Positions 17,285 through 17,630 of a stretch of 17,630 nucleotides of DNA are shown piece after piece (position 1 is the first letter of the stretch; each line of letters opens with the position of its first letter). Below the pieces are notes generated by a model. The model was given only the letters and a program-made list of their open reading frames with translations, searched no databases and was not told where the DNA came from. The translations under genes and the position numbers were made by a program. The stretch is from Bdellovibrionales bacterium (GTDB lineage Bacteria; Bdellovibrionota; Bdellovibrionia; Bdellovibrionales; UBA1609). The DNA lies in contig DAIDJH010000003.1 of the NCBI GenBank assembly GCA_027451425.1, positions 1 to 17,630 of the forward strand, written 5' to 3'.

Positions 17285-17630
17285 AGGAAGTCCCGAATCC
17301 ATTGCATATAGAGTTCACCGTCATTGATGCCGAGACGTCGCGCTTCAAGCCAACTCAAAATTCCGTCGGGATATTGCACATCATTTGAACCCAATGCCTG
17401 CGAGTAAACGGGGGTAAATACTTGTTCGCTGCCGAGAGGGAACCCAGTGAGCACACCGTACAAATAAATATTATTTGGCCCGCCAACAAAATCAACGAAA
17501 TCGTCAAATGGCATAAATCTTTCGAGATCGTTGGCCATTTGCATAAGATTACGCGCAATCGACTCTTGCTTTGTTTGCGGCCACGCGGTCATCGCATCGA
17601 GATAATGACGCCATGACAAATCAAAATCCC
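17281..17630 (-). CDS. Unrecognised protein, C-terminal part only (runs off the right edge)
   Basis: An open frame enters from the right edge and ends at 17281. The visible 115 residues include HYLDAMTAWPQTKQESIARN, a DLERFMPFDDFVDFVGGP stretch and LSWLEARRLGINDGELYMQW. They look soluble and mixed alpha/beta, without membrane helix, signal or Cys pairs. A TTG at 17619 could start a short 112-residue protein, but the frame stays open upstream of it and no ribosome binding site can be seen, so a longer gene cut by the window is more likely. The stop overlaps the ATG of the S8 protease gene by four bases, which makes co-translation probable. I do not recognise the family. Confidence 0.6.
   Translation of the reverse strand, partial: DFDLSWRHYLDAMTAWPQTKQESIARNLMQMANDLERFMPFDDFVDFVGGPNNIYLYGVLTGFPLGSEQVFTPVYSQALGSNDVQYPDGILSWLEARRLGINDGELYMQWIRDFL

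Overview
The window is 17.6 kb of dense bacterial chromosome of medium GC. It holds eleven protein-coding genes; the two at the edges are cut by the window. No gene-free stretch exceeds about 130 bases. I see no rRNA, tRNA, CRISPR array, insertion sequence or phage gene. The organism looks like a Gram-negative bacterium outside the classic enteric groups. The evidence is a periplasmic DUF547 protein next to an LtaS/OpgB-type membrane sulfatase, a FecR-domain protein, a very large secreted subtilase, and a squalene synthase of the eukaryotic type. A Bdellovibrionota- or deltaproteobacteria-like source fits, but this is an impression from gene content and not a placement.

Region 1 (1-3080, minus strand): folE2, a Fur-family metalloregulator and uvrA, read in that order as a tight cluster. 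There are 19 bases between folE2 and the regulator, and the regulator and uvrA overlap by 31 bases. FolE2 is the GTP cyclohydrolase that can replace zinc-dependent FolE. Its pairing with a Fur-family gene suggests that the regulator is a zinc sensor (Zur), although the sequence alone cannot separate Zur from Fur or PerR.

Region 2 (3190-6130, plus strand): an exported DUF547 protein and a five-helix membrane phosphoglycerol-transferase/sulfatase-like enzyme. Their reading frames overlap by 17 bases. They are probably envelope genes made together.

Region 3 (6127-7203, minus strand): a solitary squalene synthase with both Asp-rich motifs. It converges on region 2 so closely that one CTAG supplies both stop codons.

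Region 4 (7335-12853, plus strand): a complete 2-oxoglutarate dehydrogenase operon, sucA-sucB-lpdA (E1, E2, E3), driving the TCA-cycle step from 2-oxoglutarate to succinyl-CoA. It starts at a TTG with a good ribosome binding site and a possible promoter in the 131-base divergent gap.

Region 5 (12877-17630, minus strand): the 3' end of an unrecognised gene, a roughly 1010-residue secreted S8 protease, and a membrane-anchored FecR-domain protein. They are arranged as one transcription unit. This is the least explained part of the window and the best candidate for an undescribed surface or secreted system. Nothing here proves a new system.
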